Positions 32,366 through 40,012 of a stretch of DNA of 44,729 nucleotides are shown here, in pieces. The notes under the pieces are model-generated. The model did not search any database. It saw only the letters and a program-made list of their open reading frames with translations, and was not told the origin of the DNA. This stretch comes from Acidobacteriaceae bacterium (GTDB lineage Bacteria; Acidobacteriota; Terriglobia; Terriglobales; Acidobacteriaceae): assembly GCA_003170825.1 (NCBI GenBank), contig PMYL01000050.1:1-44729 (forward strand), written 5' to 3'. A program made the position numbers and the translations under genes. Position 1 is the stretch's first letter, and every line of letters starts with the position of its first letter.

Positions 32366-34480
32366 TTAGTCTCGCAATGGCGGAAGACAGCAAAGGCGAA
32401 ACTTGTCCCCAGATCCGCAAATGCAAGGATCGTCACCGCCAATCCCACGCCCCTTCGTTAGACCCAATAACAGTGATCGCGATTTGGCGCGCCAAAACCT
32501 CGTGGAGTCGTCCAATTGAAGCGAATTTGCCCAAACGGCTGGGACTGAAGAGATCGAGATTCTGTCCGTCAATAGGGAGGATAGTTGATCTTGCGCCTTC
32601 TGCAAAATCTGCGGTGGAATGTTCCTAGCTAGCCCCGCATTAACGGAGGCCGGAAACTCGCTCATCGCGTTTGTAAGTAATTGGTCGCGCACTTCTCTGC
32701 GAAATGCCTCACCCTCGCTCGTGCCTCGAAAGCGCAAGATCCCCTGGAGAATCAATGGCTGAGCAACAAGCGCAGCGCCCAGGTCGGTATTGAACTTTCC
32801 GGAGAGAACGTAACTTGCGTATTGATCGGCCGATTCCGAGGCAGACTGCACACCAAATGCGGCACTTGTTAGCCGTACGCCCCCAAATGGAATTTTGGCC
32901 GCCTGTATTCCCAGCCGATCGCAAACTGCGCCAGTTTGAACGAGGTGCGCCATGCGCAAACATGGAAACCTCAGCCAAATCGGAATCTGGCTGGGCAGTA
33001 TGGCCTCACCAATACCCAGCAGGCGCGCAACCTCAGGCATCATGAAGGACGCACGCACTAAGTCTGCCAACTCTAACCTCAATCCGTCGTCGAACAGGAT
33101 GACCTTCGCTTCGAGCTCCGAAAAAAGCTTCTCGACTTCTGCCTCCATGCCCGGGGCAGGCTTGAGCTGGCGTCGAATGTGCGTTCCGACCGACTCTGGG
33201 CCGCCTGTTGGGGCAGTGAGAGTGACTAGCCCGACATCGCCCATCAGCTCACCTTTTCCGGATACTATTGCTGGCTCCTGTTGCAAGTGAACAAATTGAA
33301 TGACATCAGCCTGTGTCAGTTGCCAAAATGAATCGCCCAGTAACGTTCGAATTCTGTGCAATGCCGAAAGAGGAAGGTATATGACGTCAAAGCATATAAG
33401 CCCAACTATGAGATCGTGGGCAGCAGTTGATTGGTTAAAAGGTAATTCGTCGTTCGTAAAGCCGAGACCCACGGTCATCTCGGCGTTTAGACCATCTTTG
33501 CGCGCAAGTTGGGCTGTTTGGGAGGTGGTCCATGTCCCCGCGGGCATAAAGTCGGAGATGAAGTAAGCAGTCTTAGCAACGGGAGTTGGGGCGCCCACTC
33601 CTGACTGCCGCGCCTTGACGTGGAAATCGACTCTCGTGGAAGTTTCGGCTTTTCTCGCTGCGGCCTGTTTAATGATTTCGAGAATAGTCAACGCTGACCT
33701 GTGATCCGCGAAGCGCTTGAGCGAGTAGCTTATTCGATGCAGATTTGGGGTGGGGTTGAAGTCTGAGCTAACAACAAAATGTGGACCTGCTCCAAAGAGA
33801 CTCATGTCCCTCGCATTATCGGAGAGGAGGTCAACAACGTATTGATCGCTGACGCCGTAACCGAGGAATACTACGGTTGCAACGTTGAAAATCTGCCTCA
33901 GGGTGCTTATGAAGCCGGTCTCGGTTTTGAGCTTCTCGTAGTCGTCGTGTGTGAAAACCGTACTCTCGATCGCACTTCGTGAGCCATGCAACTTTGCGAT
34001 AAACGAATTTCCGGCTTGCAACTGCTCCAGGCATCCGGTGATATCAGATTGCTGAAAAACTCCGGCTCCGGGGAACCGCTGCTCTAGGGCTTCGTCAATG
34101 TTGGTTGTCAGAACCCGCAGCGGCGCAATCGCTCCGAGAGCATCGGTGAATCGCCTGTAAAGGGGCGTATCGGGCAGGGGCAAAAAAGCATTACTCAGAG
34201 CATGGTAGTAGCGTTGTCTATCACGATCTCGGCACCCTTGAAAAAATGTGGGAAAGGCATTTGCCGCGATCAGCTCGAGAGCTGCCGCGTTGTCGAACCC
34301 ATCGACATATCTGAAAAACTCACGTCGAAGTTGACTTGCAAATTCCTTCCACAGTGGATATCCACGCCATTTGCTCGTTCCCGCACCAGCCCAAAGAACC
34401 AGCGGTTTATTCGAATCTTGAATTGAGCGCCTGAGCTCGCGCATGGCGATAAACGTTCCTGAATCGTTAGCGTTGAGCAT
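32366..34480 (-). CDS. SIR2-domain protein with C-terminal SEC-C zinc motif (putative defence effector)
   Basis: 704 aa from the ATG at 34480, which has AGGAGGG just upstream; the longer frame from 34642 overlaps a repeat and is not conserved-looking. The N-terminal SIR2 fold shows GAGTS (32-36), TTNID (125-129), the catalytic-type KLHGS (His165) and VVFLGYGVSDQ (202-212). Residues about 240-680 match nothing I know. The C-terminus ends in CIC-X8-CC (Cys686, 688, 697, 698), a SEC-C zinc-binding motif. SIR2-like domains are known NAD-degrading effectors in anti-phage systems such as Thoeris, DSR and short-Argonaute systems; SEC-C motifs also occur in defence proteins. The gene stands alone beside TA and R-M genes, so a single-gene abortive-infection system is plausible but unproven. 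Confidence 0.78.
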   Translation of the reverse strand: MLNANDSGTFIAMRELRRSIQDSNKPLVLWAGAGTSKWRGYPLWKEFASQLRREFFRYVDGFDNAAALELIAANAFPTFFQGCRDRDRQRYYHALSNAFLPLPDTPLYRRFTDALGAIAPLRVLTTNIDEALEQRFPGAGVFQQSDITGCLEQLQAGNSFIAKLHGSRSAIESTVFTHDDYEKLKTETGFISTLRQIFNVATVVFLGYGVSDQYVVDLLSDNARDMSLFGAGPHFVVSSDFNPTPNLHRISYSLKRFADHRSALTILEIIKQAAARKAETSTRVDFHVKARQSGVGAPTPVAKTAYFISDFMPAGTWTTSQTAQLARKDGLNAEMTVGLGFTNDELPFNQSTAAHDLIVGLICFDVIYLPLSALHRIRTLLGDSFWQLTQADVIQFVHLQQEPAIVSGKGELMGDVGLVTLTAPTGGPESVGTHIRRQLKPAPGMEAEVEKLFSELEAKVILFDDGLRLELADLVRASFMMPEVARLLGIGEAILPSQIPIWLRFPCLRMAHLVQTGAVCDRLGIQAAKIPFGGVRLTSAAFGVQSASESADQYASYVLSGKFNTDLGAALVAQPLILQGILRFRGTSEGEAFRREVRDQLLTNAMSEFPASVNAGLARNIPPQILQKAQDQLSSLLTDRISISSVPAVWANSLQLDDSTRFWRAKSRSLLLGLTKGRGIGGDDPCICGSGDKFRLCCLPPLRD

Positions 34481-34609
34481 AGCCCTCCTGGGACGAGATG
34501 CGGCACCTTCCTTAGGCTGTAAGTATAAGCCAGCAGAAATCCGAGCAGCCGATAACGAGCATGAGCGTCTCACAAGTCGGGGCGGTTGGTGCAACTGGGC
34601 TATGGGTTG

Positions 34610-34832
34610 ACGAGATTTGAGCGCGGCTTGCGCCGCGTACACGATCTTTCAAATTGGGATGGGTGGGTTTATGCGGGGGTTGAAACCCCCGCCTCCCTCC
34701 GGATCGCGTTTATCCGCAACTTGTGAAACCACGGCGTACCGGACCGTACCGTTCAAAGCGGCGAGAAGCAACCGCAGGTCCTTCGACTACGGTCGCCGCG
34801 GCGACCTGCGCTCAGGATGACAGCTTTTGTGG
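34610..34832. repeat. Dispersed ~200-bp intergenic repeat, copy 3 (inverted)
   Basis: Opposite orientation to copies 1 and 2: GCGGCTTGCGCCGCGTACAC, GATCTTTCAAATTGGGATGG, GCGGGGGTTGAAACCCCCGC, TCCGGATCGCG, then GGTCCTTCGACTACGG and CTCAGGATGACAG. It lies directly upstream of the SIR2 gene and probably displaces its original promoter region. Confidence 0.8.
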
Positions 34833-34865
34833 GGGTGGGGGCGGAGTTTGGTTCGTTTGGGTTGA

Positions 34866-34920
34866 AGGCAGCGAGTTGGCCCCCGCTGGCGCGGGGATAG
34901 CGAGTTAGCAAGTTGGCGGC
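34866..34920. repeat. AGTTGGCCCCCGC / AGTTAGCAAGTTGGCGG repeat, copy 2
   Basis: Matches 14975-15044 in the same orientation but lacks about 15 bp in the middle. It separates two copies of the 200-bp repeat. Confidence 0.7.
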
Positions 34921-34944
34921 GATTGGCGATGAGGAGGGCTTTGG

Positions 34945-35175
34945 CGCGGATTCTGCCGCGTACACGATCTTTCAATTTGGGGTGGGTGGGGTTGTGCCGG
35001 GGTTGAAACCCGGGCCCGACCGCTTCGGGCCTTTTCAGGTGGCTGACTGAGGGCGTGGGTTTCCCACCCTTTCGGCAAGAAAAGCAAAAAGCAGGTCCTT
35101 CGACTCCGCTCCGCTGCGCTCAGGATGACAGAAAGGATGGGGCACGGAGGTTTTTTGAATGGGCGGGATTTGTGC
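34945..35175. repeat. Dispersed ~200-bp intergenic repeat, copy 4, nested with a hairpin repeat
   Basis: Begins GCCGCGTACACGATCTTTCA as copy 3 does, then a decayed CCGGGGTTGAAACCCGGG. From 35061 a CCCACCCTTT ... AAAGGATGGGGCACGG hairpin repeat encloses the GGTCCTTCGACTCC...CAGGATGACAG segment in its loop, so one repeat has landed inside another. It ends with GCCGGGGCTAAAGCCCGCG. Confidence 0.75.
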
Positions 35176-35211
35176 CGGGGCTAAAGCCCGCGTTGATTAT
35201 GCGGCATTTAC

Positions 35212-35384
35212 GGCACGACTAAGAGCTTATCCGTAAATTGTAGCGCCGGTCTCCAGACCGGCTGTACTGGCGGCTTCCAAGCCGCCAGAGACAGCGGATG
35301 CAGGTCTAAAGACCTGCACGACAGCCGCTCTGGAGAGCGGCGCTACAAAAGCCGCAATTTACGGATAGGCTCTAAAGTCGTGCC
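35212..35384. mobile_element. MITE-like palindromic element of ~173 bp
   Basis: The two ends are inverted copies of about 50 bp: GGCACGACT...TTATCCGTAAATTGTAGCGCC against GGCGCTACAAAAGCC...AATTTACGGATAGGC...AGTCGTGCC. The interior is a row of small palindromes: CCGGTCTCCAGACCGG, TGGCGGCTTCCAAGCCGCCA, TGCAGGTCTAAAGACCTGCA and CCGCTCTGGAGAGCGG. There is no open frame. Long terminal inverted repeats without coding capacity fit a MITE. The regular chain of hairpins also suggests a structured RNA. I see no target-site duplication. Confidence 0.7.
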
Positions 35385-35416
35385 CTGATACAAAGCCAGA
35401 GTTTTTCAACAAGTTC

Positions 35417-35869
35417 CTAGAGATCCCTGGATTGGTACCAGTGTCTCTTTCGTCCAATGAGCAGGCCGGAGTCGATGAGTACGGCCAGGGAGCCAAAGAT
35501 CATGCAGAGGTCGGTGCGGGCCTCGTGGAGAAAGCTGAGCCAGCCGTAATGGGGGAGCTTGTCGAGCGGAAAGGGTCCCAGGGGACGGCCCAGCAGGATG
35601 GGCGCCTTGGTAGTGACGAGCGCGGTGACAATGACCAGCAATAGCAGCAGCGCGGCATCTCCGGCATAGAGATTCAGGAGAATTGCAGTGCCGCCGGCGA
35701 TCTCGATGCCGCCCACCAGCGGCGCCAGCAGTTGAGGAAAGGGCAGGCCGAGCCCGGCAAAGCGTCCCGCGCCCAGTTCATCGGGGTGCATGAACTTGAG
35801 GATGCCTTCCGTCAGGAATACCAAACCCACAATCACCCGAATCAGGATCATGGGAAGATTTCGGCGCAT
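35417..35869 (-). CDS. DoxX-family membrane protein
   Basis: 150 aa from the ATG at 35869, which has GGGAGG 7 nt upstream. The longer open frame adds 56 non-conserved residues. Four membrane helices are visible: ILIRVIVGLVFLTEGILKF, LLAPLVGGIEIAGGTAILL, DAALLLLLVIVTALVTTKAP and DLCMIFGSLAVLIDSGLLI. FLTEGILKFMHPDELGAGRF is the typical DoxX opening. Members are poorly defined; some relate to thiosulfate:quinone oxidoreductase subunits or to oxidative-stress complexes. It follows the universal stress gene by 107 nt on the same strand, so they may form an operon. Confidence 0.82.
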   Translation of the reverse strand: MRRNLPMILIRVIVGLVFLTEGILKFMHPDELGAGRFAGLGLPFPQLLAPLVGGIEIAGGTAILLNLYAGDAALLLLLVIVTALVTTKAPILLGRPLGPFPLDKLPHYGWLSFLHEARTDLCMIFGSLAVLIDSGLLIGRKRHWYQSRDL

Positions 35870-35976
35870 GATTGCCTCCCGGCGCTCAAATCTCTCTCGG
35901 AAAGCCTGTCCAGGTAATGGAAAGAGGCTGGAGTTCGAGCCGGATATGCAGCAAGCATACCTCAGGCGCCGCGGTT

Positions 35977-36936
35977 CTAAAAGACGCCGGCCATATAGGC
36001 CTCGGCGGGATGGCGCTTTTCTCCATGTATGCCGCACTCGGCCAGCACGGCCGGCGACAACGTAATCACCGGGCAGTGGGCATGGGCCAGCACCTTATAG
36101 ACCACGCCGTGGCGGGTGATGGCGGCAAAGGCCGATGCGCCCTGCGCGCCGAGCACGATCAGATCGGCCTGCTGGGCCCTGCACTGGTAGAGCAGCTCCT
36201 CGGTCGGATCGCCGGGCACGACGATGATCTGCACGGCAATCTTGTCGTGCAGCTCAGGCGGAACCATCGAGAGCAGTTCGGTCTCGATCTCCTCGATGGA
36301 ACAGCCGGCGAGGACCTCGGCGCGCTCCTGGGGCCGGATGACATGCTGCAGGATCAGGCGCGCGTTGTGCTGGGCAGCCAGTTCCGCGGCAAAGCCGGCC
36401 ACCACATAGCTAGCCTCATGCAGGCTTACGGCGCACAGGATGGCGCGGGTGGCAAAGTTGCGGTAGCTGCCGTCAACCACGTCGGGACCGACGATGCAAA
36501 CCGGAACCTTGGCGGTGCGCAGGACGGCCTCGGCCACCGAGCCCACCAGCAGCTTGCCGATGGGGCCGGGAGAGTGAGTGCCCATGACGACGCGGTCGAT
36601 CTCGCGCTCGCGCAGGAAGGCGAGGATCTGGTCGGCGGGCAATCCGGGTCTAACCACGATTTCGCATCGGACGCCGGCCTGGCGCACGCGCTGGGCCAGA
36701 GGCTCAAGACTCTTCATTTCGGCGCGTGCGGCGGCGGCATAGTCGTAGTAGCGGATACCCGAGGTCTCCGATGCGCTCACCACCAGCGTGTCATAGGCGT
36801 GAAAGAGGATGAGATCGGCGCCGAACTCGGCGGCTTGCGCAAGAGCGAAGGCGAAGGCCTTCTCATTGGCGGGAATCTCGGAGGCGAAAAGGATGGTGGA
36901 GGGCTTGCTCCAACCTGGCTTGATAACGGCTGCCAT
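35977..36936 (-). CDS. Tandem universal stress protein (two UspA domains)
   Basis: 319-aa cytoplasmic protein with two Usp folds (about 10-150 and 160-300). The first has the full ATP-binding signature GTHSPGPIGKLLVGSVAE (G-2X-G-9X-G-S). In the second, GAQGASAFAAITRHGVVYKV is decayed, so only one domain should bind ATP. The ATG at 36936 has AGGAGA 6 nt upstream. Tandem Usps often accompany low-oxygen or stationary-phase responses. Here the upstream region carries two CRP/FNR-type palindromes, and the downstream gene is DoxX, which fits redox or energy stress. The exact role is unknown. Confidence 0.9.
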   Translation of the reverse strand: MAAVIKPGWSKPSTILFASEIPANEKAFAFALAQAAEFGADLILFHAYDTLVVSASETSGIRYYDYAAAARAEMKSLEPLAQRVRQAGVRCEIVVRPGLPADQILAFLREREIDRVVMGTHSPGPIGKLLVGSVAEAVLRTAKVPVCIVGPDVVDGSYRNFATRAILCAVSLHEASYVVAGFAAELAAQHNARLILQHVIRPQERAEVLAGCSIEEIETELLSMVPPELHDKIAVQIIVVPGDPTEELLYQCRAQQADLIVLGAQGASAFAAITRHGVVYKVLAHAHCPVITLSPAVLAECGIHGEKRHPAEAYMAGVF

Positions 36937-37010
36937 GGGAATCTCCTGGAGGCGCGGCAGATGATTAGCAGACTTGCCATCGGCTTAACCTGCCTGATGG
37001 CACAACGCGG

Positions 37011-37026
37011 CGTGAAATGAATCACG
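37011..37026. promoter_or_regulatory. CRP/FNR-family-like site 1 upstream of the universal stress gene
   Basis: CGTGAAATGAATCACG is a GTGA-N6-TCAC dyad, 75 bp before the usp ATG on the minus strand. The shape suits a CRP/FNR-superfamily dimer; the exact regulator is not in the window. Confidence 0.55.
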
Positions 37027-37186
37027 ACGGGGACACATAAACTCTAGCTTCCGGCGTTCGGAAAACCATGTGTCAGCTAATAAAGGCGCAGGTTCCAGGA
37101 CAATCGATCAGTAGAAATGGAATTTTGCGCCCTTTTCGGGAATTTGTCCAGCGGGAGAGGGCCGGGCAGCCGATTGAGCGAGATGA

Positions 37187-37202
37187 AGTGATCTGAATCA
37201 CA
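37187..37202. promoter_or_regulatory. CRP/FNR-family-like site 2 in the usp/radical SAM intergenic region
   Basis: The minus strand reads TGTGATTCAGATCACT, one base from the CRP consensus TGTGA-N6-TCACA. It lies between the divergent usp (36936) and radical SAM (37426) genes and could serve either. Nothing else is recognised in this 490-bp gap except an AT-rich TTAATAATTGGATAATTG stretch (37348-37365), possibly part of the radical SAM promoter. Confidence 0.55.
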
Positions 37203-37425
37203 GCCTGCGCAGCGCCGAGGCTGCTCTTCTGGAGCGGAATCGTGGCCCTCAAGAGCGATTTTCCAATTCACGGGGCTCTGCTGAAAGCTTCCAACATGGT
37301 TTCCTCCCACGGGGAAATTATCCTATCGGCAGTGTCTTGGTTTTCTTTAATAATTGGATAATTGCTCGATCCCCGGCGCGGGACCCCTCTCAGGACCCGC
37401 CAGCCGCGATTCCGCTGGAGGCCTG

Positions 37426-38616
37426 ATGCAACCGATGCACACCATCCCCGCCCGAGGCGGCTTGAACTTCGACGAAACGCCCTTTCTGGCCATCTGGGAG
37501 GTCACACAGTCCTGCGACCTGGCCTGCAAGCACTGCCGCGCCGCCGCCCAGCCCATCGCCCACCCCGACGAGCTGACCAACGCCGAGGGCAAGGCGCTGA
37601 TCGACCAGATCGCCGCCATGGGCGTGCCCATCTTCGTCTTTACCGGCGGCGACCCGATGAAGCGCAAGGACGTATTCGAGCTGATCCGCTACGCCGCGGA
37701 CAAAGGCGTGCAGGTTGCGCTCACCCCCAGCGCCACGCCGCTGCTGACGCGGGAGGCAATCTTCAAGCTCAAGGAGGCCGGGTTGGTGCGGCTGGGCATC
37801 TCGCTGGACGGCTCGACCCCCGAGATTCACGATGCGTTCCGGGGCCTTCCCGGCGCGTGGGCGCGGACCATCCAGGCCATCGAGTGGGCCAACGAAGCGG
37901 GCATTCCCATCCAGGTGCACTCCACCATCAGCCGCCACAACGCACACGATCTGGACAACTTATGCGCTTTGTTTGAAAAGCTGGCCATCGTCATGTGGAA
38001 CGTGTTCTTCCTGGTTCCGGTGGGGCGCGGGCAGCTCGCCGACCTGCTCAGCGGCGAGGAGTTCGAGCAGGTCTTCGGCAAGATCTACGAGCTGAGCCAC
38101 CGGGTGAACTTCCAGATCAAGACCACGGAGGCCATGCACTACCGGCGCTATCTGCTACAGCACAATCTGGAAGAACGGCGCATGGGGCATGGGCGTCCAC
38201 ACAGTGCGGCTGCGGCCGGCCACGCCTACGAGCCCGGCGCGCCCACCGCCGATGCGCAGACCCGCACCGCAAGTTGGGCCACGCGCCGCGTCAACGACGG
38301 CAAGGGCTTCCTCTTCGTCTCCCACGTGGGCAACGTGTATCCGAGCGGTTTCCTGCCCATCCACGCCGGCAACATCCGCGATACCCCGCTCAGCGAGATC
38401 TACCGCAACGCGCCCATCTTCAAATCCCTCCGCGACACCAGCAAGCTGGAAGGCAAGTGCGGCGCCTGCGAGTACAAGGAGATCTGCGGGGGTTCGCGGG
38501 CGCGCGCTTACGCCGTCACCGGCGACCCGCTGGCGGAGGAGCCCTGCTGCATCTATCAGCCGAATAACTGGGACCCGCAACTGGAGAACGAGGCCGCGGC
38601 CTTCGCGAAAAGCTAA
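37426..38616 (+). CDS. Radical SAM/SPASM protein (TIGR04053-like)
   Basis: 396 aa from the ATG at 37426, which has TGGAGG 4 nt upstream; earlier in-frame starts lack an RBS. The radical SAM cluster motif is Cys30-X3-Cys34-X2-Cys37 (CDLACKHC), followed by FTGGDPMKR and a TIM-barrel core (about 20-240). The C-terminal SPASM-type region has Cys345, Cys348, Cys354 and Cys374-Cys375 (CGACEYKEICGG ... EEPCC) for extra Fe-S clusters. The wording HPDELTNAEGKALIDQ and LTPSATPLLT fits the TIGR04053 group, whose substrate is unknown; it is related to heme-d1 NirJ and peptide-modifying enzymes. A Gly/Ala-rich insertion at about 250-285 is unusual. No precursor peptide or nir gene is visible nearby. Confidence 0.85.
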   Translation: MQPMHTIPARGGLNFDETPFLAIWEVTQSCDLACKHCRAAAQPIAHPDELTNAEGKALIDQIAAMGVPIFVFTGGDPMKRKDVFELIRYAADKGVQVALTPSATPLLTREAIFKLKEAGLVRLGISLDGSTPEIHDAFRGLPGAWARTIQAIEWANEAGIPIQVHSTISRHNAHDLDNLCALFEKLAIVMWNVFFLVPVGRGQLADLLSGEEFEQVFGKIYELSHRVNFQIKTTEAMHYRRYLLQHNLEERRMGHGRPHSAAAAGHAYEPGAPTADAQTRTASWATRRVNDGKGFLFVSHVGNVYPSGFLPIHAGNIRDTPLSEIYRNAPIFKSLRDTSKLEGKCGACEYKEICGGSRARAYAVTGDPLAEEPCCIYQPNNWDPQLENEAAAFAKS

Positions 38617-38639
38617 AGGCCGCTGTATATTCGCTCTCT

Positions 38640-38690
38640 ATCAGGGGGCTGAAGCCCCCTGCTCCCTCCGTTTACCCAGTCCTTTGCGGA
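38640..38690. repeat. Partial copy of the dispersed intergenic repeat
   Basis: CAGGGGGCTGAAGCCCCCTG is a hairpin followed by CTCCCTCCG, the same order as the middle of the 34610-34832 copy. Placed after the radical SAM stop it could act as a terminator, though without a T-tract. Confidence 0.5.
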
Positions 38691-38722
38691 GTTCAATGGA
38701 TGGACCTCAGCTAGACAGAATG

Positions 38723-38753
38723 AACCATATAGGTCATACTAACCATATTGGTC
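38723..38753 (+). promoter_or_regulatory. Operator-like direct repeats before the Phd/PIN operon
   Basis: AACCATATAGGTC (38723-38735) and AACCATATTGGTC (38741-38753) are two 13-bp repeats with an 18-bp period, and ATGGTT follows as an inverted half-site. They lie 20-50 bp before the antitoxin ATG, where a Phd-type antitoxin would bind to repress its own operon. The TATAGGT core may overlap the -10 box. Confidence 0.65.
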
Positions 38754-38772
38754 GTTATGGTTGGAGGACGCA

Positions 38773-39042
38773 ATGGTTACCGAGGTCAACGCAGTCAATT
38801 TTCGCCAAAACCTGGGAGAGATGCTCAACCAGGTGCAATATCGCAACGACAGTATCGTGGTGAACAAGGATGGCAAGCCCGTTGCCGCTCTGGTTGACGC
38901 CGGTCTTTTTGCGCGCATCCGCACGATGCGGGATCGTTTTGACCAATTAAGCAGCCGGGTTGCCGAGGCTTATGCGGATGTGCCCGCCGATGTGGGCATG
39001 GCGGAGATTGATGCGGCCACCACGCGCGAACGGCGTCCCTGA
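38773..39042 (+). CDS. Phd/YefM-type antitoxin
   Basis: 89 aa. The ATG at 38773 has GGAGG 5 nt upstream. The N-terminal Phd fold is seen as EVNAVNFRQNLGEMLNQV and SIVVNKDGKPVAALVDA, which binds DNA and dimerises. The acidic tail (about 60-89) should block the toxin. Its stop overlaps the toxin start (TGATG), the standard translational coupling. The tandem repeats upstream are the probable autoregulatory operator. Confidence 0.9.
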   Translation: MVTEVNAVNFRQNLGEMLNQVQYRNDSIVVNKDGKPVAALVDAGLFARIRTMRDRFDQLSSRVAEAYADVPADVGMAEIDAATTRERRP

Positions 39043-39455
39043 TGGCCGGCTTGCGCGTTGTCCTGGACACCAACGTCCTGGTATCGGCGCTGGCTTATCC
39101 CGGCAGGATTCCCGGACGTATCTTAAGCGCCTGGCGCGAGGGCGGACTGAATCTGGTCCTGTCGCGCTACATTCTCGACGAGATGGTTCGAGTCCTGCCG
39201 CGGCTGCCGCGAATAACCCTTACTCCCGCTGAAATCCGCGATCTCGCCGACAGCTTCCTCTTCATGGCGGAGATCGTCGAACCCAGCTCCGAACCGGAGG
39301 CAACCTTGCGCGACCAAGCCGATCAACTGGTCCTGGGAATCCTGCGCGCGGCACAAGCCGACTACCTTGTCACCGGGGATAAGGATTTGCTCGCGCTCGC
39401 CCAGCGATACCCCATCCTCACTCCGGCCATCTTCTGGGAACGCCATGGGCGTTAG
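39042..39455 (+). CDS. PIN-domain toxin (VapC-like, TIGR00305 type)
   Basis: 137-aa metal-dependent ribonuclease toxin. The acidic active-site residues are in place: Asp9 (VVLDTNVLVSAL), Glu47 (SRYILDEMVRVL), Asp94 (RDQADQLVLG) and Asp113 (VTGDKDLLAL). The wording LDTNVLVSAL and the spacing fit the PIN family of TIGR00305, usually paired with Phd- or RHH-type antitoxins. It overlaps the antitoxin gene by 1 nt. The open frame and the catalytic set are intact, so unlike the ParE remnant at 31782 this pair should be functional. Confidence 0.9.
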   Translation: MAGLRVVLDTNVLVSALAYPGRIPGRILSAWREGGLNLVLSRYILDEMVRVLPRLPRITLTPAEIRDLADSFLFMAEIVEPSSEPEATLRDQADQLVLGILRAAQADYLVTGDKDLLALAQRYPILTPAIFWERHGR

Positions 39456-39471
39456 GGCCTGTTGCCCGATT

Positions 39472-39503
39472 TCCACCCTTCGCAAAGGACACGAAGGATG
39501 GGG
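39472..39503. repeat. Hairpin repeat CCACCCTTCGC-loop-CGAAGGATGGGG, copy 2
   Basis: Seventeen nt after the PIN toxin stop. Same stem and the same GGGGCACC flank as at 14827-14860, so it may act as a terminator-like 3' structure. The rest of the gap up to 40012 is AT-richer and contains a run of nine or more C's at 39553; I see no gene in it. Confidence 0.65.
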
Positions 39504-40012
39504 CACCCGGCCTGTCCCGCCTACGGATTTTTGCGTATTATATGGCCGGGTCCCCCCCCCACCCGGTTTCTGTGAGTAAATTCCTTGTTTTCATTGATTT
39601 GAGAGAGAGGTTGCGCTGTAAATTCTTCATTATGCTGGAGTTATTTGCAGAATCCTGATTCCAAATGAGTTACGGCGCGCCTTCGGCATCATTCTCTGCA
39701 AAGAGAGGCCGCTTGCGGGTTTTTGGTTGAAAACTCGGGCGCAGTACTTCTCATGAATTCGCAGTTTCGTCCTCACTCTTTCGATTGTGCGCCGGAAGAA
39801 GGATATTTTCTGCAAGCACCTGCGGTGCGGCAGCCGCCTTCGGCAAAGAATCCTTCCCAGGTCCGAAAACCAGAGCCCATAGCACCCGGCTGATACACGT
39901 CTTTGCTTCGAATTAAGGGTTGGCGGAGTGAGTTGAGGTTCTGGTGGCCCGTTAATGGACGCTAGCCGACTTCACAGGACTTATCGCATAGACGCTGAGA
40001 CTCAGTGCCAGG

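Noticed and set aside
34610..35384. Repeat cluster considered as a CRISPR array
   Set aside because: Units differ in length and sequence, lie in both orientations, have no regular spacers, and no cas gene is present.
37077..37310. Short minus-strand frame with LPGPLPLDKFPK, similar to RPLGPFPLDKLPHYG of DoxX
   Set aside because: The likeness covers only about a dozen residues, with no membrane helices around it; probably chance, or a fragment too small to call.
39042..39455. PIN gene considered as a 5' nuclease or FEN-like housekeeping protein
   Set aside because: Its size, TGATG overlap with a Phd antitoxin and operator-like repeats upstream make a toxin-antitoxin pair far more likely.
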